Assembly (NCBI GenBank): GCA_964019415.1
Contig: OZ025869.1
Coordinates: 11,302,598-11,366,597, forward strand
Reading direction: 5' to 3'
From: Ianthella basta
Taxonomy: Eukaryota > Porifera > Demospongiae > Verongiida > Ianthellidae
DNA: 64,000 nucleotides
Shown here: positions 1 through 13,600 of the stretch, in pieces
Numbering within the stretch: the first letter of the stretch is position 1
Layout of the letters: every line of letters begins with the position of its first letter
Position numbers and translations under genes: made by a program
Notes under the pieces: model-generated
Databases searched by the model: none
Seen by the model: only the letters and a program-made list of their open reading frames with translations
Told to the model about the DNA's origin: nothing

Positions 1-394
1 TTTCACAGATGAATGTATGTACAGTTATTTAATTATAGTGATGTGAGTCATATTGTTAATATTGATGGCTAGTGTGGAACCCTGTATATTGATGCATAAT
101 AAAGGATATGTATACTGTGTTAAGTCAGAAGCACAATAAGAATGGAAAGGGTTCCCTTCCTGTTTTCTCATTATGCGCTCCTGGTTAGGTCTTTAAGGCA
201 ATATGGTATTAGCAGACCTATATATGAGGACCATGCATTCCTTTTATGTATTATCTGTGCATAATATAGAATCATGCATGTACGTAATACCTAATACTTA
301 TATCGAAACACAATATCATGGTGAATACAGGTATGTGCTGTATACCACATCATAGTAGGATGGCATTCTTGGCTTTTCATAGCATGTTTAATAA
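1..394. other. AT-rich intergenic DNA, nothing recognised
   Basis: No open frame of note, no RNA gene and no clear repeat is visible here. Similarity to the second copy of this region starts at about 395. Confidence 0.6.
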
Positions 395-821
395 ACTGTC
401 CACCCTGTGAATATGCTTGGTAATCTACAATCATTTAACGACATTAATTTACTGTCATTTGCATTTATTGTCGGGCAACAGCAATTATTGCAGCCCATAT
501 TAAAATATTAACTGCTTTGACTGTAACTGAGAGTTTACTGCTGTACATAATCTCAATGAATTAAAAATAATTCAGCTTTCGAGAAGCTGATCAATTAAGG
601 CGAGCTGTAGAGAAATTAATTACAGCTAATAAGTAAAAGAATGCACAATGTCATGCTGAGGGTGAATAGGAAAAGGTGAGGCTCATGCAAGTTTGATAGA
701 ATAATATTAATGCATTCAGTACATGGTCTCACCCAGTCAATTTTGTCCATACTAGCTATATATAAAAAAAGTATTGTTTCAGTTTAGGGCAGAAAAAGAT
801 GCGATGATTGAACATACATAA

Positions 822-1024
822 CACAGTGGAACCGGTGTGATCCAGTGGTCACTGTGTTAAACAAACATGGCCACTTCTCAAAACAGCCAGACTGCCTGGC
901 CCCTAATAGCACTAAAACATTGCAATCTACCTCTAACAGGTGGGCAGCCACCTTTCTATAAAGGTCAGTTCGAACTGGGCCATAAAGGTGCACGTGGCTG
1001 TCCCAGACATGCAGGTTACGCTGA
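822..1024. mobile_element. Pogo/Tigger-like MITE (copy in duplication A)
   Basis: The left end reads ACAGTGGAACCGG and the right end, reverse-complemented, begins CAGCGTAACCTGCATG, giving short imperfect terminal inverted repeats of the CAGTGGAACC type known from invertebrate pogo/Tigger elements. The interior has loosely repeated GGCCAC/TATAAAGG-type segments. The same element is at the matching place in copy B (57758-57961), so it predates the duplication. Family assignment rests only on the terminal motif. Confidence 0.45.
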
Positions 1025-1273
1025 ATATTGTTACAGTATGACATGCAAGAATTGAGTTGCGAAATTGTGGCTGCTTATAATCATTATAATTAATTAACAC
1101 ATAGGTAGCGCTAATATTGAAAACTATAATGTCATGAATATCATCAAACCTGACTTGCATGAATTAGTGACAAACAGAACCTGGAGTTGTGTACCAATAA
1201 TGTGTTTCAAGTTAGTACAACACAGACTATATTGAGGGGTGCTGTTAATTTACTTCATATATGAGCTCAACAA

Positions 1274-3709
1274 TTACTGCTTAAATGCGCTCAGAAGTGT
1301 TGAATGTCTCTCGCGAACACTTTGTTCACTATCTTTGTCGTTCACAGCACTATCTCTTGAGTTTCCTTCATGCAGTAAAGGCTCCTGCAGCTGTTCAGTC
1401 ACTGCTAACTCATCTGGACCTGTCACACTTTCGAGCCATTTGGAGCCAATCTTTCGCAGAGTCCATCCAAATGCTAAGAGAAATGTTGGTGCAACTAAAG
1501 CAGAAACTGTGGAGTAGGGGCTATTCAGTACTGTCCTGTAGTTGGCCAAGACACTGGCGAAACCAACCAGGAATCCAAATCAAACTGCGGTTGTGAAGAG
1601 AACCAGAAACACAAGAATCTGAAGTAATTCATAGAAGATAGAAGCAACTTTTGTCCTCAATGATTGTTTCTTCTTTGCTTTAAGTTTGGTAAATGCAAAG
1701 AGTATGGCAAGAAGGTGCACAGAGTAGAAGACAACAAGGATGTACAGAAGGGTGGTAGAGATGACAGTGGGTGGTCTGCCAAGCAGTGCTAGGAATACAC
1801 CACTTGTGCGGCAACAGACGTGAAGAAGGAATAAAAGTAAATTCCATATTGATAGACACCGCACAATTTTCTTGCTTATCTCATGGGCGCCATTGCAACA
1901 GCAGAGGATGGCAAATGGTAATAGGAAGAGAGACGGAATGGCAAAACTGAGCTTCCTGCCATGATAAATGGCAACAATCAGTGTAGCTGATGTTCCAAAC
2001 ACTAGTAGACCCAACACCATATATACTTCCAGCCCTAATGTGTATAGCCACATCAGAGGATAGGTGTACTATTTCAGTCATTAATGTAAGGACAGTCATA
2101 AGAATATTCCCCAGGAATGACACTGTAACACATCCCCAGAAAATGCCATAGTTGTTAAATGAAGACTTTGCTGTGTTGTCATGGTAATTGCTTGCTAAAG
2201 TAGATCCTTGCTTGTGAAGGAAATGTACACTCCTTAGAAGAATTAGGACTGTTAGAAAGTAGTTTCCTGCGGAGTAGATGGCTAGCATTGCACTAGCTAG
2301 AATCTCCAGCCATTGCTCACCATTGTGTAAAGTGACAGAATACGCAGTTATCTGTGGGTCAGTATAGCACCCACGGAGCACATATCCAAGATATCCACCT
2401 TCGCTAGATATTTGAGCAGCAGCATACAACTGGATCTGCATGTGCACATGTTTGCATATGAAAAAGAGATATAATGATTTGTGTTCACTTTCCAATTATC
2501 ATCAAATTGCATGAGGGATACATAGTATTTCCACTGCTGTATTCTAGATGGCCTACGTATATAATTGAATATAATTAAGCCACGAGGTACATACTAAACC
2601 ACTTCATGTGTGGCATGGGCCGATGCATTCATGCATGATATAATAGAGTTGTAGGCCTGGAGACTGTGAAACCCAATTCATCATTTAACCATGTATGTAG
2701 TGATCGTCTACATGGCAATCCGGCCAGTATTACAGAGTTTCAAAGCTGAAAAGGTTTTAGGAACTCGTTCGCTGTATATAGCAATAAGTGTCATGCCAGC
2801 TTCAGAGCTTAAAGTATAACCAAGAGTAGATAAGAGATGAGAGTATGCAACCGCGTATCCCTGCGTGTATAACAGCATTTTCTAAAATGATGTATCAATA
2901 CGTCACACGTGGGCATGGTAACACTACTTAATATTCTGATGTAATGGACTATTAACTCGATCCGCCAGTCTCTACGTACTCAGCAATGTCAACATCAATT
3001 GCGCAGCTGTTTGATTTGTTAGCCGTGAATTTTAACAGTGTCTAAGGCCAGCTGGTTGACGCCGGTCTCTTCCCTGGATAGATCGAGCCCAGAACTAGCT
3101 GCGTAGCCACCGTGAAACTCCGAGGAGAGAGCTGTAAAACTGTGGATGGCAGCGCTGCTCTCGAGTGACACAAATCGATGCTTGCTGTCCCGGTCCTTCC
3201 TCGCGGGTGCTGCAGGGGTGTTGTTGCAACTTCCAACTAACAAACCGAAGAGCTCGCAATCGATGCTGTGTACGTACAGACTGGCGGATTGAGTTAATAA
3301 TATTCATCCATTACATCAGAATATTAAGTAGCGTTACCATGCCCACGTGTGACGTGTTGTTGCGTCATTTTAGAAAAATGCCTTTACGCGTGCGTATACG
3401 CGGTTGCATACTCTCATCTCTTATCTACTCTTGGTATAACCATAGAATGTGTAATTTACACAGTCATTATTCACCCAATCCGTCTATTCTTGTATTAAGA
3501 CTGTTTCCTCACTACAGAAAACTCACCCTCATTGTTAGGCCATTAAGGAAGTTGAAGTGACTGAGATTTGTGTTACAAAGGCTTGGTATTGTGATGTTCA
3601 CCAGCCGCGGTGTCCAGGGAGTGAAGTAATTCAGAGTGAATAGCGCATACTCATTAAGCACAGTAGGGTTTATGAAAATGAATACAGGTGAAGGTACCCA
3701 TAGCCACAT
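1274..3709 (-). pseudogene. Decayed paralogue of the polytopic membrane-protein gene at 58186-60257
   Basis: Exon-1 remnant 3527-3709 matches the last ~60 residues of exon 1 of copy B and ends at a conserved donor (GG|GTGAGT). Intron 2436-3526 holds an inserted element. Exon 2 is 1274-2435, with the conserved acceptor CACATGCAG|ATCCAG. Two lesions break it. Near 2015 there is about 8 bp more than in copy B, which shifts the frame (2053-1580 carries the frame onward). A TGA at 1580-1582 stands where copy B has a Cys codon, after which the same frame stays open to 1274. The signal peptide and about the first 100 residues of copy B have no counterpart upstream of 3709. Membrane segments and the acidic tail are otherwise well conserved. 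Calling it a pseudogene is inference; sequencing error could explain the indel but not the missing 5' part. Confidence 0.8.
2821..3433. mobile_element. Non-autonomous DNA transposon with ~165-bp terminal inverted repeats, 7-bp TSD
   Basis: The left arm (2821 to about 2988) and the right arm (about 3265-3433) are imperfect reverse complements; the ends read CAAGAGTAGATAAGAG and CTCTTATCTACTCTTG. GTATAAC occurs directly before (2814-2820) and after (3434-3440), a clean 7-bp target-site duplication. If the ends are taken one base further out (CC...GG) the duplication becomes 5 bp (TATAA). The GC-richer core (about 2990-3265) has no convincing coding frame. The matching intron of copy B is uninterrupted at this point, so it serves as an empty site and the insertion is younger than the gene duplication. 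Superfamily not recognised. Confidence 0.85.
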
Positions 3710-4611
3710 CTCTATTGTAGTATAAATTGCTCATTTGAGTGAAGCATAACTTCAGTATATACAACCCACATTTAAAGCATACCCTGGCTCTGTACACCTC
3801 CATAACGATTGATGACAACCCAGCTACACACATCAAGATATGTATTCAAGACTCGATGAAGATGCTTCCCTAGTCATGACCTCTACTGCACTTAGAGGTC
3901 ACTGATGCATGGGTGTATAATTATACGTAAGTACCAACGAAAGAGAACGCCAGGCCCTCTATCAATTGAGGACATATACAGTGCAGCTACATACTGTAAT
4001 AATGGAGATATGTGTATAACTAGACAGGTTTCATAACAGTATTCAGACACTGCAGTTTTCAGTTACCTTCATCATTTAATAATTATTAAATTTTACAGAT
4101 ATAATATTATAAAGGTAGTCAAAACTGCACACTGAAATACCAACATTGATCTACGTGATCATGAACCCTGGCTGGTGTGAACGAATCTGAGCATGTCATT
4201 TAGTGAATAGTCTAACCAGTCAGGCCTCAATCATCGATCCTGGCATACAAGTGACAGTCATCTACAGACAATTCTAAGAAACATTATCTTTACCTTTAAC
4301 TATTATCATTGCCTTTGTCATGCCACTTGTCATGTCACCTTCACCAAAGGATCTCAGTGGCTGTCCAGCGCTGCTGTGATAAAGGGCACATCCCCAGTTT
4401 GCCGTGGCATTGTTTCTGATTGTGCAATTTTGCATGCAGCAGACACAAGTCTGGCCATGAATGCTAACACTATCAAAACAGTCATCATTAATTAACGTAA
4501 CCGTGGTAATTACATTACTTCACTATTTTATTCCATTAATTTCTTATTATTTCATAGTCATTTAATTTCCTGAGGCTATTTTGTGTTCATTGTAAATGAT
4601 TGTATAATTTA
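3710..4611. other. Non-coding stretch between pseudogene A and the satellite
   Basis: AT-rich sequence with no supported gene. The first ~100 codons of copy B have no recognisable match here. The last ordinary sequence is about 4611; the satellite starts within the next few bases. Confidence 0.55.
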
Positions 4612-7600
4612 TTATCAATAAGATATTGCAAGATGAAGCAAGAAATTGCAAGATAAGGCAAGAAAATGCAAGATGAGGCGAGATATTGAAAGATGAAGTT
4701 AGATATAGCAAGATGAGGCAAGATATTGCAAGATGAAGTTAGGTATAGCAAGATGAGGCAAGAATTAGCAAGATGAGGCATAATATTGCAAGATGAGGGA
4801 AGAAATTGCAAGAAGAGGCAAGAAAATGCAAGATGAGGTAAGATATTGCAAGATGAGGCAAGAAATAGCAAGATGAGGCAAGAAAACGCAAGATGAGATA
4901 AGATATAGCAAGATGAGGCAAGAAAGGGCAAGATAAGACAAGATATAAGAAGATAAGGCAAGAAATTGCAAGACATGGCAAGAAATTGCAAGATGAGGCA
5001 AGAAAATGCAAGATGAGGCGAGAATTAGCAAGATGAGGCCTAATATTGCAAGATGAGGCAAGAAATTGCAAGATGAGGCAAGAAAATGCAAGATGAGGCA
5101 AGACATTGTTAGATGAGGCAAGAAATAGCAAGATGAGGCAAGAATCAGCAAGATGAGGCAAAATATAGCAAGATAAGGCAAGAAATAGCAAGATTAAACA
5201 AGATATAGTAAGATGAGGCAAGAAAATGCAAGATCAGCAAGATGAGGCATAATATTGCAAGATTAGGCAAGATATAGGAAGATGAGGCAAGGAAATGCAA
5301 GATTAGGCAAGAATCAGCAAGATGAGGCATAATATTGCAATATGAGGCAAGATATAACAAGATGAGGCAAGATGAGGCAAGATATTGCAAGATGAAGCAA
5401 GAAATTGCAAGATAAAGCAAGAAAAAGACAAGATGAGGCTAGATATTTCAAGATGAAGTTAGATATAGCAAGATGAGGCAAGAATCAGCAAGATGAGACA
5501 TAACATTGCAAGATTAGGTAAGACATAGGAAGATGAGACAAGAAAATGCATGATCAGGCAAGAATCAGCAAGATGATGCATAATATTGAAAGATGAGGCA
5601 AGAAATTGCAAGATGAGGCAAGAAAATGCAAGGTGAGGCAAGATAACGCAAGATGAGGCAAGAAAATGCAAGATGAGGCAAGAAATAGCAAGATGAGGCA
5701 AGAAATTGCAAGACGAGGCAAGAAATTGCAGATTAGGCAAGAAAATGCCAGATGAGGCAAGAATCAGCAAGATGAGGCATAATATTGCAAGATTAGGTAA
5801 GTCATAGGAAGATGAGGCAAGAAATTGCAAGATAAGGCAAGATATTGCAAGATGAGGCAAGATATTGCAAGATGAGGAAAGAAATTTCAAGATAAGGAAA
5901 GATATTGCAAGATTAGACAAGAAATAGCAAGATGAGGCAAGAAAATGCAAGATGAGGCAAGAAATAGCTAGATGAAGCAAGAAATTGCAAGATGAGGCAA
6001 GAAATTGCAGATTAGGCAAGAAAATGCCAGATGAGGCAAGAATCAGCAAGATGAGGCATAATATTGCAAGATTAGGTAAGTCATAGGAAGATGAGGCAAG
6101 AAATTGCAAGATAAGGCAAGATATTGCAAGATGAGGCAAGATATTGCAAGATGAGGAAAGAAATTTCAAGATAAGGAAAGATATTGCAAGATTAGGCAAG
6201 AAATAGCAAGATGAGACAAGAAAATGCAAGATGAGGCAAAAATCAGCAAGATGAGACATAATATTGCAAGATTAAGTAAGATATAGGAAGATGAGGCAAG
6301 AAAATGCAAGATGAGGCAAGTAATAGCAAGATGAGGCAAGATATAGTAAGATGAGGCAAGATATTGCAAGATTGGGCAAGAAATTGCAAGATAAGGCAAG
6401 AATAGGCAAGATGATGCAAGATATTGGGAGATGTGGCAAGGTATTGCAAGATGAGGCATAATATTGCAAGACGGGTTAGATATTGCAAGATGAGGCAAGA
6501 TATAGCATGATGAGGCAAGAAATTGCAAATTTAGGCAAGATATTTTAAAATGAGGCAAGAAAATGCAAGATGAGGCCAGAATCAGCAAGATGAGGCATAA
6601 TAGTGCAAGATTAGGAAAGATGTAGAATGATGAGGTAAGAAAGGCATGATTAAACAAGATATAGTAAGATGAAGCAAGAAAATGAACGATCAGCAAGATG
6701 AGGCATAATATTGCAAGATTAGGCAAGATATAGGACGATGCGGCAGGGAAATGCAAGATTAGGCAAGAATCAGCAAGATGAGGCAAGATATTGCAAGAAG
6801 AGGCAAGAAATAGCACGATGAGGCAAGATATAGCAAGATGAGGCAAGATATTGCAAGATTGGGCAAGAAATTGCAAGATAAGGCAAGAAAAGGCAAGATG
6901 ATGCAAGATATTGGGAGATGTGGCAAAGTATTGCAAGATGAGGCATAATATTGCAAGACGGGTTAGATATTGCAACATGAGGCAAGATATAGCATGATGA
7001 GGCAAGAAATTGCAAAATTAGGCAAGATATATTAAGATGAGGCAATAATATGCAAGATGAGGCCAGAATCAGCAAGATGAGGCATAATAGTGCAGGATTA
7101 GGAAAGATATAGAAAGATGAGGCAAGAAAATGCAAGATAAGGCAAGAATCAGCAAGAGGAGGCATAATATCGCAATATGAGGCAAGATATGACAAGATGA
7201 GGCAAGGTGAGGCAAGATATTGCAAGATGAAGTTAGATATAGCAAGATGAGGCAAGAATTAGCAAGATGAGGCCAAATATTGCAAGATGAGGCCAGAAAT
7301 TGCAAGATGAGGCAAGAAAATGCAAGATGAGGCAAGATATTGCAAGATGAGGCAAGAAATAGCAAGATGAGGCAAGAATCAGCAAGATGAGGCAAGATAT
7401 AGCAAGATGAGGCAAGATATAGCAAGATGAGGCAAGTAAAAGCAAGATGAGGCAAGAAACAGCAATAGGAGGCATAATATTGCAATATGAGGCAAGATAT
7501 TGCAAGATGAAGTCAGATATAGCAAGATGAGGCAAGAATTAGCATGATGAGGCCTAATATTGCAAGATGAGGCTAGAAATTGCAAGATTAGGCAATAAAA

Positions 7601-10600
7601 GGTAAGATGAGGCAAGACATTGCAAGATGAGGCACAAAGTAGCAAGATGAGGCAAGAATCAGCAAGATGAGGCAAGATATGAGAAGATGAGGCAAGAAAT
7701 AGCAAGGTTAAACAAGATATAGTAAGATGAGGCAAGAAAATGCAAGATGAGGCAAGAATCAGCAAGATGAGGCATAATATTGCAAGATTAGGCAAGATAC
7801 AGGAAGATGAGGCAAGGAAATGCAGGATGAGGCAAGATATTGCAAGATGAGGCAAGAATCAGCAAGATGAGGCATAATATTGCAGTATGAGGAAAGATAT
7901 AACAAGATGAGGCAAGATGAGGCAAGATAGAGCAAGATGAGGCAAGAATATGCAAGATGAGGCAAGAAAACGCAAGATTAGGCAAGACATTGCAAGATGA
8001 GGCAAGAAATAGCAAGATGAGGCAAGGAAATGCAAGATGAGGCAAGACATTGCAAGATGAGGCAAGAAATAGCAAGATGAGGCAAGATATAGCAAGATGA
8101 GGTAAGATATTGCAAGATAAGCAAGAAATAGCAAGATTAAGCAAGATATAGGAAGATGAGGCAATAAAATGCAAGATGAGGCAAGAATCAGCAAGATGAG
8201 GCAAGAATCAGTAAGATGAGACATAATATTGCAAGATAAGGCAAGATATAGCAAGATGAGGCAAGATATAGCAAGATGAAGCAAGAATTAGTAAGATGAG
8301 GCCTAATATTGCAAGATGAGGCAGGAAATTGCAAGATGAGGCAAGAAAATGCAAGATGAGGGAAGACATTGCCTGATGAGGCAAGATATAGCAATATGAG
8401 GCAAGAAATATATAGCAAGATGAGGCAAGATATAAGAAGATGAGGCAAGAAATAGCAAGATTAAACAAGATGTAGGAAGATAAGGCATAATAGTGCAAGA
8501 TTAGGCAAGATATAGGAAGATGAGGCAAGAAAATGCAAGGCAAGGCAAGATACTGCAAGATGAGGCACGAAAATGCAAGATGAGGCAAGAATCAGTAAGA
8601 TGAGACATAATATTGCAAGATTAGGCAAGATATTGCAAGATGTGGCAAGAATTAGCAAGATGAGACCTAATATTGCAAGATGAGGCAAGACATTGCAAGA
8701 TGAGGCAAGACATTGCAAGATGAGGCAAGAAAATGCAAGATGAGGCAACGTATTGCAAGATGAGGCAAGAAATAGCAAGATGAGGCAAGATATAGCAAGA
8801 TGAGGCAAGACATTGCAAGATGAGGCAAGAAAATGCAAGATGAGGCAACGTATTGCAAGATGAGGCAAGAAATAGCAAGATGAGGCAAGATATAGCAAGA
8901 TGAGGCAAGAAAGTGCAAGATTAGGCAAGTTATAGGTAGATGAAGCAAGAAATTGCAAGACGAGACACGATATTGCAAGATGAGGCAAGGAATTGCAAGA
9001 TGAGGCAAGAAAATGCAAGATGAGGCAAGATATAGCAAGATGAGGCAAGATATTGCAAGATAAGGCAAGAAATTGCAAGATGAGGCAAGAATCAGTAAGA
9101 TGAGACATAATATTGCAAGATTAGGTAAGACATTGCAAGATGAGGCAAGATAATGCAAGATGAGGCAAGATATTGCAAGATGCGGCAAGAATTAGCAAGA
9201 TGAGACCTAATATTGCAAGATGAGGCAAGACATTGCAAGATGAGGCAAGAAAATGCAAGATGAGGCAACGTATTGCAAGATGAGGCAAGAAATAGCAAGA
9301 TGAGGCAAGATATAGCAAGATGAGGCAAGAAAGTGCAAGATTAGGCAAGTTATAGGTAGATGAAGCAAGAAATTGCAAGACGAGACAAGATATTGCAAGA
9401 TGAGGCAAGGAATTGCAAGATGAGGCAAGAAAATGCAAGATGAGGCAAGATATAGCAAGATGAGGCAAGATATTGCAAGATAAGGCAAGAAATTGCAAGA
9501 TGAGGCAAGAATCAGTAAGATGAGACATAATACTGCAAGATTAGGTAAGATATAGGAAGATGAGGCAAGAAAATGCAAGATTAGGAAAGATGAGGCAAGA
9601 TATTGCAAGATGAAGCAAGAAATTGTAGGATAAGCAAGAAATAGCAAGATGAGGCCAGATATAGCAAGATGAGGCAAGAATTAGTATGATGAGGACTAAT
9701 ATTGCAAGATGAGGCAAGAAATTGCAAGATGAGGCAAGAAAATGCAAGATGAGGAAGACATTGCAAGATGAGGCAAAAAATGCAAGATGAGGCAAGAATG
9801 ACCAAGATGAGGCATGATATTGCAAGATTAGGCAAGTTATAGGAAGATGGGGCAAGAAAATGCAAGATGAGGCAACATATTGCAACATGAGGCAAGAAAT
9901 TGCAAGATGAGGCAAGAAAATGCAAGATGAGGGAAGACATTGCAAGATGAGGCAAGATAATGCAAGATGAGGCAAAAAATTAAAAGATGAGGCAAGAAAA
10001 TGCAACAAAGGCAAGAATCAGTAAGATGAACCATAATCTTGCAAGATTAGGCAAGATATAGGACGATGAGGCAAGAAAATGCAAAATGAGGCAAGATATT
10101 GCAAGATGAGACAAGAAAATGCAAGATGAGGCAAGAATCGGTTAGATGAGACATAATATTGCAAGATTAGGCAAGATATAGCAAGATGTGGCAAGAATTA
10201 GTAAGATGAGGCCTATTATTGCAAGATGAGGCAAGATATTGCGAGATGAGGCAAGAAAATGCAAGATGAGGCAAGAATCAGTAAGATGAGACATAATATT
10301 GCAAGATTAGGCAATATAGAGAAAGATGAGGCAAGAAAATCCAAGATGAGGAAAGATTAGGGAAGATATTGCAAGATCAAGCAAGAAATTGCAAGATAAG
10401 GCAAGAAATAGCACGATGAGGCAAGATATAGCAAGGTGAGGCAAGATTTTTCAAATGAGGCAAGAAATTGCAAGATGGGGCAAAAAATGCAAGATGAGGC
10501 AAGAATCATGAAGATGAGGCATGATATTGCAAGATTAGGCAAGTTATAGGAATATAAGGCAAGAAAATGCAAGATGAGGCAAGATATTGCAACATGAAGC

Positions 10601-13600
10601 AAGAAATTGCAAGATGAGGCAAAAAATGCAAGATGAGGCATGACATTGCAAGATGAGGCAAGATATTGCAAGATGAGGCAAAAATTTTAAAGATAAGGCA
10701 AGTAAATGCAACAAAAGGCAAGAATCAGTAAGATAAGACATAATATTGCAAGATTAGGCAAGATATAGGAAGATGAGGCAAGAAAATGCAAGACGAGGCA
10801 CGATATTGCAAGATGAGGCAAGATATTGCAAGATGAGGCAAGAAAATGCAAGATGAGGCAAGAATCAGTGAGATGAGACATAATATTGCAAGATGAGGCA
10901 AGATATTGCAAGGTGAGGCAAGAAATTGCAAGATGAGACAAGATATTTCGAGATGAGGCAAGACAATGCAAGATGAGACAAGAATCAGTAAGATGAGACA
11001 TAATATTGCAAGATTAGGCAAGATATAGGAAGATAAGGAAAGAAAATGCAAGATGAGGAAAGATGAGGCAAGATATTGCAAGATGAAGCAAGAAATTGCA
11101 AGATATAGCAAGAAATAGTAAGATGAGGCAAGATATAGCAAGATGAGGCAAGATTTTTCAAAATGAGGCAAGAAATTGCAAGATGAGGCAAGATATTGCA
11201 AGACGAGGCAAGAAATTGCAGGATGAGGCAAGATATTGCGAGTTGAGGCAAGAAAATGCAAGATGAGGCAAGAATCAGTAAGATGAGACATAATAGAGCA
11301 AGATTAAGCAATATATAGGAAGATGAGGCAATAAAATGCAAGATGAGGCAAGATTTTTCAAAATGAGGCAAGACATTGCAAGATGGGGCAAGACATTGCA
11401 AGATGAGGCAAAAAATTGGAAGATGAGGCAAGAAAATGCAACAAAGGCAAGAATCAATAAGATGAGGCATAATATTGCAAGATTAAGCAAGATATAGGAA
11501 GATGAGGCAAGAATTAGCAAGATGAGGCCTAATATTGCAAGATGAGGCAAGAAAATGCAAGATGAGGCAAGAAATTGTAAAATGAGGCAAGGAAATGCAA
11601 GATGAGGCAAGAATCAGCAAGATGAGGCATAATATTGCAAGATTAGGCAAGCTATAGAAAGATGAGGCAAGAAAATGCAAGATGAGGCAAGATATTGCAA
11701 GATGAAGCAAGAAAAGGCAAGATGAGGCAAGAAAATGCAAGATGAGGCAAGATATTACAAGATGAGGCAAGAAATTGCAAGATGAGGCAAGAAATTGCGA
11801 GATGAGGTAAGAAAATTCAAGATGAGACAAGAATCAGTAAGATAAGACATAATATTGCAAGATTAGACAAGATATAGGAAGATGAGGCAAGTAAATGCAA
11901 GATGAGGAAAGATATAACAAGATGAGGCAAGTTATTGCAAGACGAGGCAAGAAATTGCAAGATGAGGCAAGATATTGCGAGATGAGGCAAGAAAAAGCAA
12001 GATGAGGCTAGAATCAGTAAGATGAGACATAATATTGCAAGATTAAGCAATATATAGGAAGATGAGGCAAGAAAATACAAGATGAGGAAAGATGAAGCAA
12101 GATATTGCAAGATGAAGAAAGAAATTGCAAGATAAGGCAAGAAATAGCAAGATGAGGCAAGAAATAGCAAGATGAGGCAAATAATGCAAGATGAGGGAAG
12201 AGATTGCAAGATGAGGCAAGATATTGCAAGATGAGACAAAAAATTGAAAGACGAGGCAAGGAAATGCAACAAAGGCAAGAATCAGTAAGATGAGACATAA
12301 TATTGCAAGATTAGGCAAGCTATAGGAAGATGAGGCAAGAAAATGCAAGATGAGGCAAGATATTGCAAGATGAGGCAAGAAAATGCAAGACGAGGCAAGA
12401 AAATGCAAGATGAGGCAAGATATATCAAGATGAGGCAAGGTATTGCAAGATGAGGCAAGAAATTGCAAGATGAGGAAATAATTTGCAAGATGAGGCATAA
12501 TATTGCAAGTTTAGGCAAGGTATAGGAAGATGAGGCAAGCAAATGCAAGATGAGGAAAGATATTGCAAGATGAGGCAAGAAAATGCAAGATGAGGCAAGA
12601 ATCAGCAAGATGAGGCATAATAGTGCAAGATTAGGCAAGATATAGGAAGATGAGGCAATAAAATGCAAGATGAGGCAACTTAAGAATCAGCAAGATGAGG
12701 CAAGAAATTGCGAGATGAGGCAAGAAAATGAAAGATGAGGCAAGAATCAGTAAGATGACATAATATTGCAAGATGAGGCAAGATATTGCGAGATTTGGCA
12801 AGACAATGCAAGATGAGACAAGAATCAGTAAGATGAGACATATTATTGCAAGATTCGGCAAGATTATAGGAAGATGAGGCAAGAAAGTGCAAGATGAGGA
12901 AAGATGAGGCAAGATATTGCAAGGTGAAGCAGGTAATTGCAAGATAAGGCTAGAAATAGTAAGATGAGGCAAGATATAGCAAGATGAGGCAAGATTTTTC
13001 AAAATGAGGCAAGAAATTGCAAGATGAGGCAAGATATTGCAAGACGAGGCAAGAAATTGCAGGATGAGGCAAGATATTGCGAGTTGAGGCAAGAAAATGC
13101 AAGATGAGGCAAGAATCAGTAAGATGAGACATAATAGAGCAAGATTAAGCAATATATAGGAAGATGAGGCAATAAAATGCAAGATGAGGCAAGATTTTTC
13201 AAAATGAGGCAAGACATTGCAAGATGGGGCAAGACATTGCAAGATGAGGCAAAAAATTGGAAGATGAGGCAAGAAAATGCAACAAAGGCAAGAATCAATA
13301 AGATGAGGCATCAATAAGATGAGGCAAGATAATGCAAGATGAGGCAAGAAAAAGCAAGATGAGGCAAGATATAGCAAGATGGGGCAAGAAATTGCAAGAT
13401 TAGATAAGAAATTGCAAGATAAGGCAAGAAAATGCAAGATGAGGCAAGATATTGGTAGATGAGGCAAGATATTGTAAGGTGAGGCATAATATTGCAAGAT
13501 GGGTTAGATATTGCGAGATTTGGCAAGACAATGCAAGATGAGACAAGAATCAGTAAGATGAGACAGTCATATTATTGCAAGATTCGGCAAGATTATAGGA

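Larger units (their letters stand above)
395..3709. repeat. Segmental duplication, copy A (partner about 57400-60000)
   Basis: From about 395 onward the sequence aligns in the same orientation with 57400-60000. Non-coding flank, a MITE, a large coding exon, intron ends and part of the first exon all match. The main interruption is the 613-bp inverted-repeat element at 2821-3433, which is only in this copy. Similarity stops just upstream of the partial first exon (about 3709). The two copies now lie about 57 kb apart with the giant satellite between them. Copy A is decayed and copy B is open. Confidence 0.85.

Noticed and set aside
784-1044. Minus-strand frame conserved between 784-1044 and 57597-57980
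   Set aside because: It coincides with the pogo-like MITE present in both duplications. Similarity follows from duplication, and the reading frame lengths differ.
867-1055. Plus-strand frame conserved with 57803-57991
   Set aside because: Same MITE, read on the other strand; no independent support.
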